64,000 bases of DNA, taken from positions 87,452 to 151,451 of the forward strand of contig JAVXUO010002576.1 in assembly GCA_033065855.1 (NCBI GenBank), written 5' to 3'. Positions 59,614-64,000 of this stretch are shown piece by piece (position 1 is the first letter of the stretch; every line of letters starts with the position of its first letter). The notes under the pieces are model-generated. The model saw only the letters and a list, made by a program, of their open reading frames with translations. It ran no database searches and was not told where the DNA came from. The position numbers were made by a program, and so were the translations under genes. The DNA comes from Escallonia rubra. Its lineage: Eukaryota > Streptophyta > Magnoliopsida > Escalloniales > Escalloniaceae.

Positions 59614-60689
59614 CTCAACGTTGAAAGAGGCGGCACTCTCTATTACCTATTTTTGGGTCTATGATCCAAAAGTTCAAAACATAATTACAATTTCTTCTTA
59701 AAATTTGTATACATAAATATTTACACTAATTTTTTTTTTAATACATTCAATATACCAAACAAATTTCCCTAACTATTCTTTCTATATAAAAATTAAGGTA
59801 AAAGTGGCTAAACTATGCAAGATTATAATTACCTCAATTAAGCTTTCTTTATTTTTCTTTTTTCTTTCTAGAAGCCGCTTCACGTTGCCTTCCTACGAGA
59901 GAGCTCGAGTGGAACTTGAAGAACATAAGATATGCAAATGATGTGTGCCCTCGTCACCACACACCCTGTGCCTTTTCATTCATGTATCACTAGCACTTCA
60001 TCTTATTACCACGCCATCGACTTCGAATCTTATATCCACCGTACCATGCGCATCTCGCCTTGTTTGTGGAACATGCTTTGAGCCGGTCTCTAAAGTGTGC
60101 AACATCTCTCATGCTAGGCAACTCCTTTGAGACACTACCTTAAGAAGTTCCAAGTGCTTCAGGACAAGGGTTCCTCTTCTGCCAGTTAAGCGATTCCTCA
60201 ACAACATTACCTTGTAATCAGGCAGGCAACTCTTCCGAAAAATTACATTGGCACACTTCAAATGCTCTCACACAAGGATTCACCGGAGGATAAGTGAATC
60301 ATCCAGATACCGTTTTTCGTAGGGAGTTTTGAGTGCTCCCATTCGAGGACTCTTCTTCTGCTGAGTAGGTGACTCTTCTGGAACACTAGCACAGCCTGTC
60401 GAGTAGGCAACTCCTCTAAGATACTATATTCCTAAAGGTGATTGTCTGACTAGTTCACTAGTGCTTTAGCACTTTTGCTCTTTATTAGCACCTTTTAGAA
60501 TCATGACAACTCCATACTTTGAGACAAGAACAAGTCTTCGAAGGTCTACCTGACAATCAAGTGTTGGGCCCCCCTCACCGTTGCGAGATTCTCTGTCTCT
60601 CAACGCCTTTGCGGGACTTAGCAAAGTTAAACTTACGGCAAGATTGAGGCATTCTCTAGCCAAAGTGGCGTTATGTGAGGTAGAACAGT
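59461..60689. other. Intergenic with degenerate short repeats
   Basis: A TA/TG microsatellite at 59568-59612. Between 60110 and 60430 a loosely repeated phrase occurs about four times: AGGCAACTCCTTTGAGACACTA, AGGCAACTCTTCCGAAAAA, AGGTGACTCTTCTGGAACACTA, AGGCAACTCCTCTAAGATACTA. No coding gene recognised. Confidence 0.55.
59568..59612. repeat. (TA)n-(TG)n microsatellite
   Basis: About seven AT units followed by about fifteen GT units. Confidence 0.95.
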
Positions 60690-61235
60690 ACATATAAAAC
60701 GACTTTTAAAGACGGATTTTTCGTCGCTAAAAGTCATGTTTCCGTCGCTAAAACATTTCACCGATGAAACGTTAGTCAATAAAAGCCCTTTGGTAAAAAT
60801 CCTGTCGCTAACCAACTAGCGATTGAATAATGCAATCCGTCGGTAAAAATTAAACTTTTACTGACGTAATTAATTACTTCTAACGATGGAGTAGTATTTT
60901 CCCACACTTTATATTTTCTCTAAAAAATAATTTAAAAAGACTTTTAGTGATAGAATACTCGTTGCTAAAAGTATGTCCCTATTAGTGTCAGATCTAGCAA
61001 TGGACAGTCTGCCGCTAAAGTTCTGTCGCTAAAAGTTCATCCCTATAGGTGTCAAATTTAGCTACAAACAGAACAACGCTAAAAGCATGTCGCAAAAAAA
61101 ATAAAATGGACTTTAGTGAGGAATAGTATGTCGCTAAAAAAGTGTTGCAAATCTGGATAAAGTACTTTTAGTGATGCAATTTCCGTTGATAAAGTTCATT
61201 GGTAAAAGTAAACTGTGTTTCTAAAAAACCTGCTT
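60690..61235. mobile_element. Decayed CACTA subterminal array
   Basis: Many imperfect CGTCGCTAAAA, TTAGCGACGG and GTCGGTAAAA words, the same vocabulary as the ends of the CACTA element at 1273-3517, but much more diverged. A CACTACAAG terminus is not preserved. TTTCTAAAAAACCTGCTTCATGTAATG at the right may be a worn end. Confidence 0.6.
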
Positions 61236-62011
61236 CATGTAATGCAATTCACACGAACATTTAAATCCATCCACATTCAACCCTACTAAACCAATTCATC
61301 GCCAAGTAACCCTAATCAACAAATCCATCCACAATTTCAATAATATATATCTACTTCAACACAAATGTATACAATGTCAAATAAGCAATTTGTTTCCCAA
61401 CTGATGGGATGCATGCATGACAAACAAAAAGGCATCAAAAGGGACTGAGAAAGAACGGGTGAAATATTCAAGAGGGAAGGGGACTGAAATATTCAGGAGG
61501 GGAGGGGAAAAAACCCGTCGACTCAGTCGTTGACCTTTTCTTCACCATTCGCTTCATTGATATTGGGTTGGGAAGCATTTCCTTATATTAACAGAACGTC
61601 CATGATACTCGTTACTAGTTGTATATTGACACTTAGCAAATTAAATGTTGACTTGATTAATGTAAACATATTTGTACCTGATGAACAGACATATATGTAG
61701 CCACAACATTTTCAGCGGGGACAAGGTAATCTGAGACAAACTCTTCCTGCGGGTTTGCTCTCTATGTATGCACAGTAGAGGATGATCCCATCACGGCACG
61801 TGCAAGCAATTTGGAGCCACGTATACGCCTTTTCCTCGGATCCACGACCCCAAGTTATGGCATCACAACTCTAATGCCTCGTCACTCGTACTCGATGAGC
61901 CTGATGATTAACCGGAAGCACGCTTAAACAACAACATTGCAGCACATGTGGCCTACACAACAATCAAGACACCATATAAAGAGTTAATGCATGATCAACT
62001 GATAAGCAATG
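61236..62011. other. Intergenic, nothing recognised
   Basis: No exon, RNA gene or element end could be identified. Confidence 0.5.
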
Positions 62012-64000
62012 TGTAGACACCCCATTTTTTTAGTCCTTTTTTGTTTATTATTATTGGAATTTATTGATAATTAAAGTTTGTTATTACGAGTTTAGGCCTA
62101 ATAATATAATAAGCCTAATTTACTTAATTAAGTCCAACTTTGTCCGGTCTAGTCCAGTTAGAATTCGGTCCAGTTTGGTCAAGTCTAGTCCAGTGTGAGT
62201 CAAGTTTATGTCAAAAGATTATGATTGCCTAGATAATTCAGAAATATCTTGAGATTAATCCCTCATGAATGCAAATCTCATTTATTTATAAGAAATGTGG
62301 AGATAATTTTTGAAATGTGGTACATTCCATCTGTTTAGTCAAAGATAATTACCGATTTAAGGATAGCTAATGTCCTGAAATTTAAGAAAAATCTTAAAAT
62401 ATTATGGGATGAACATGTCGATTTTCGATAAATCGCCCGGTTAGTTGACTCTTGTCCAATCTGCGATTTTAATCAAATGTCTGACTCTATCAAAGATCTT
62501 AGATTCAAAATTTATCTTTCACACTTTGGTTAGCCTCAAACCTCTATAAAAAGGGCCTTTTGGCTACCCTTTAGAGGAGGGTAGTCTCTCTATAAGTTTT
62601 GTATCATTTCTTCCTAAAAACGATGTATCATTGCTAAGGAAAACTTTCAACACTTTCATACTCTCTTTACAATGATAATCTGGATGGATTCATCTCAAAG
62701 TGGTTCTAAACTCTCTAAGTCGTTGTCACCTCGAGGTAATTATACCTTGCTTTCTAGTTTAGCCAGAGAAGTCTAATGTATTCCCTTCCCTCCGACAAAA
62801 TTTTGATCAACAAAACAACTTTTTACAACAAAAAAAGAGTCTTTGAATCTATTTTCTTGTATTTGTGTCGAAAAATGAATTTAAGATCGCCTCCTATAAG
62901 GTCCCTTCAAATTACTGTGGTTTTGATCCCGGTTTGTCCGACTGGGTATGTAGGCCATTTGACTCCATATGTCGAATTCAAACCAAAAATATAATATTAG
63001 AAGTAGAGTATTATTTTATTTCATGTCTACATGTTAAGTTTTAAAATGCCAAAATCAACAAAAACAAAGTAGACCCAAAGAGTATGTTTGAATGAGGTAA
63101 TTGAACTGGGGATTTTACTTTTATAGAGGATTTTGAAATATATTGTATAACATCCCTTATTTGGATACTGATAAGATAGATTTACCAAATTTTAGGAGGG
63201 CTTTGGAAATAAATTTTGGTGTGCTAAATTCCCTCCATAAGTAACTAGTCCAGACTAGTTATTTGTCAAATCATTTCCACAAAAAGAGTGTCCACTAATT
63301 TAGGTAACTTCTTCCATAAAAAAAGGCTATTCTTTATCATTAGTTTGTACATATACACCATCAAATTATCTAGGTTCTAATTTTCAAACGTAAATTCACA
63401 TATAAATAGGAAATTTCTCAAACACTAAATTTGCAATCACATAAATTTATAAATCAACGAATTTTAAAATGAATGGATTTTGAAATACAAAGTACTTTGA
63501 AATTCTTTATCCAAACACACTCAAAGGGTATGATGGGTGCCTAATGCCTTCCCGCGGTTTAACTTAGTCCCTGATCCATCATTTTTGTTTTCAGTAGATT
63601 AGAAGACTTTTTGGCATCTTAGAGTCCTTTTTAGGTTTTTTCTTATTTTTTCTTTATTTTCATAGATAAGATGGTGACTTTAGTTTCTTTTTGGACCACT
63701 AGCGGGTCAAAAAGGGAAATTTTCAAGGCAATTCACTGCAGCGACAACTCCGCTAGGAACTAAAATAAGAGGACTAGACTTAAAATATTCTTGTTGCTTT
63801 TTTGGCTTTTCTTTTGCTTAATATGCTTTACGGTATGTCAATTGTGCTTTCTACTTTTGTGAAACACATATGCGCACGATTGTCCCAAACCCACCCACTT
63901 GAAAACAACGGTTGAAACCCCCGAACTTCTTAGTTATCAAGGCAAATTCAACTTTACTCTCATCTCAAAAGCTTAATACCAAAATCCTCATGTATAATTA
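62012..64000 (+). mobile_element. Long LTR of a Tat/Ogre-like gypsy element, running off the window
   Basis: Starts TGTAGACACCCCATTTTTTT and contains GGTGCCTAATGCCTTCCCGCGG (63535-63556), a hallmark phrase of Tat/Ogre LTRs. It ends ...TTCACTGCA at 63740, followed by GCGACAACTCCGCTAGGAAC, similar to the GCGACTCCGCTGGGGA boundary of that group. The LTR would be about 1.73 kb including a nested MITE-like insert. Only about 260 bp of the internal leader is inside the window, so nothing can be said about its genes. Confidence 0.6.
63076..63526. mobile_element. MITE-like insertion in the Ogre-type LTR
   Basis: Ends AGTATGTTTGAATGAGGTAA (63081) and, inward from the right, AGTGTGTTTGGATAAAGAAT (63521), with CAAAG on both sides. 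The interior is AT-rich with TTTGAAAT words. The family is unclear. The 5-bp flank match could be partly chance. Confidence 0.5.

Noticed and set aside
1-64000. CRISPR arrays, bacterial operons or a novel defence-type cluster
   Set aside because: The sequence is plant nuclear DNA. Repeats are explained by transposons and microsatellites, and no regular spacer pattern is present.

Overview
The window is nuclear DNA of a flowering plant, probably a eudicot. It is AT-rich and carries large introns, many transposons and no bacterial-type gene order. The species cannot be named from the sequence. Only two host protein genes can be supported. The main one is on the minus strand: a 13-exon RNA cytosine-5 methyltransferase gene (NOP2C / NSUN6-like, PUA domain plus RsmB/Nol1/Sun catalytic domain). 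It runs from the start codon at 58497 to the stop at 29954. Its exons sum to 1,731 bp (576 residues) spread over 28.5 kb, so about 94% of the gene is intron. The second is a small intronless acidic protein of 132 residues at 18684-19082 on the plus strand, family not recognised.

Layout, left to right. 1-4.0 kb: a short tandem duplication, then a CACTA transposon (1273-3517) with TTTAGCGACGG-type subterminal arrays and a telomere-like minisatellite. 4.6-7.9 kb: a broken Ty3/gypsy fossil. 9.2-10.4 and 11.6-12.5 kb: two non-autonomous hAT elements with perfect 8-bp target duplications, the second inside one of two tandem LTR-like blocks. 15.2-16.6 kb: two Tourist-like MITEs with GC-rich cores. 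18.7 kb: the small gene. 19.9-25.1 kb: an old Ty1/copia fossil on the minus strand with an internal SINE array. 27.0-29.4 kb: a fold-back element with long inverted ends, itself carrying a third hAT element.

From 29.9 to 58.5 kb lies the methyltransferase gene. Its introns hold a LINE tail and a second copia fossil (intron 11), two more hAT elements and an LTR-like remnant (intron 10), a hAT end fragment (intron 8), and a Stowaway end plus a small LTR element (intron 1). 58.5-62 kb is the upstream region, with a three-copy tandem repeat and a decayed CACTA array. From 62012 to the right edge is a long LTR resembling Tat/Ogre gypsy elements.

The most striking pattern is five different hAT-type elements. 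Each has its ends saturated with its own GC-rich word, and most have an intact 8-bp duplication. Two of them still contain a promoter and first-exon-like segment. No CRISPR array, rRNA or genuine tRNA gene was seen. Nothing in the window amounts to a clearly new gene system.
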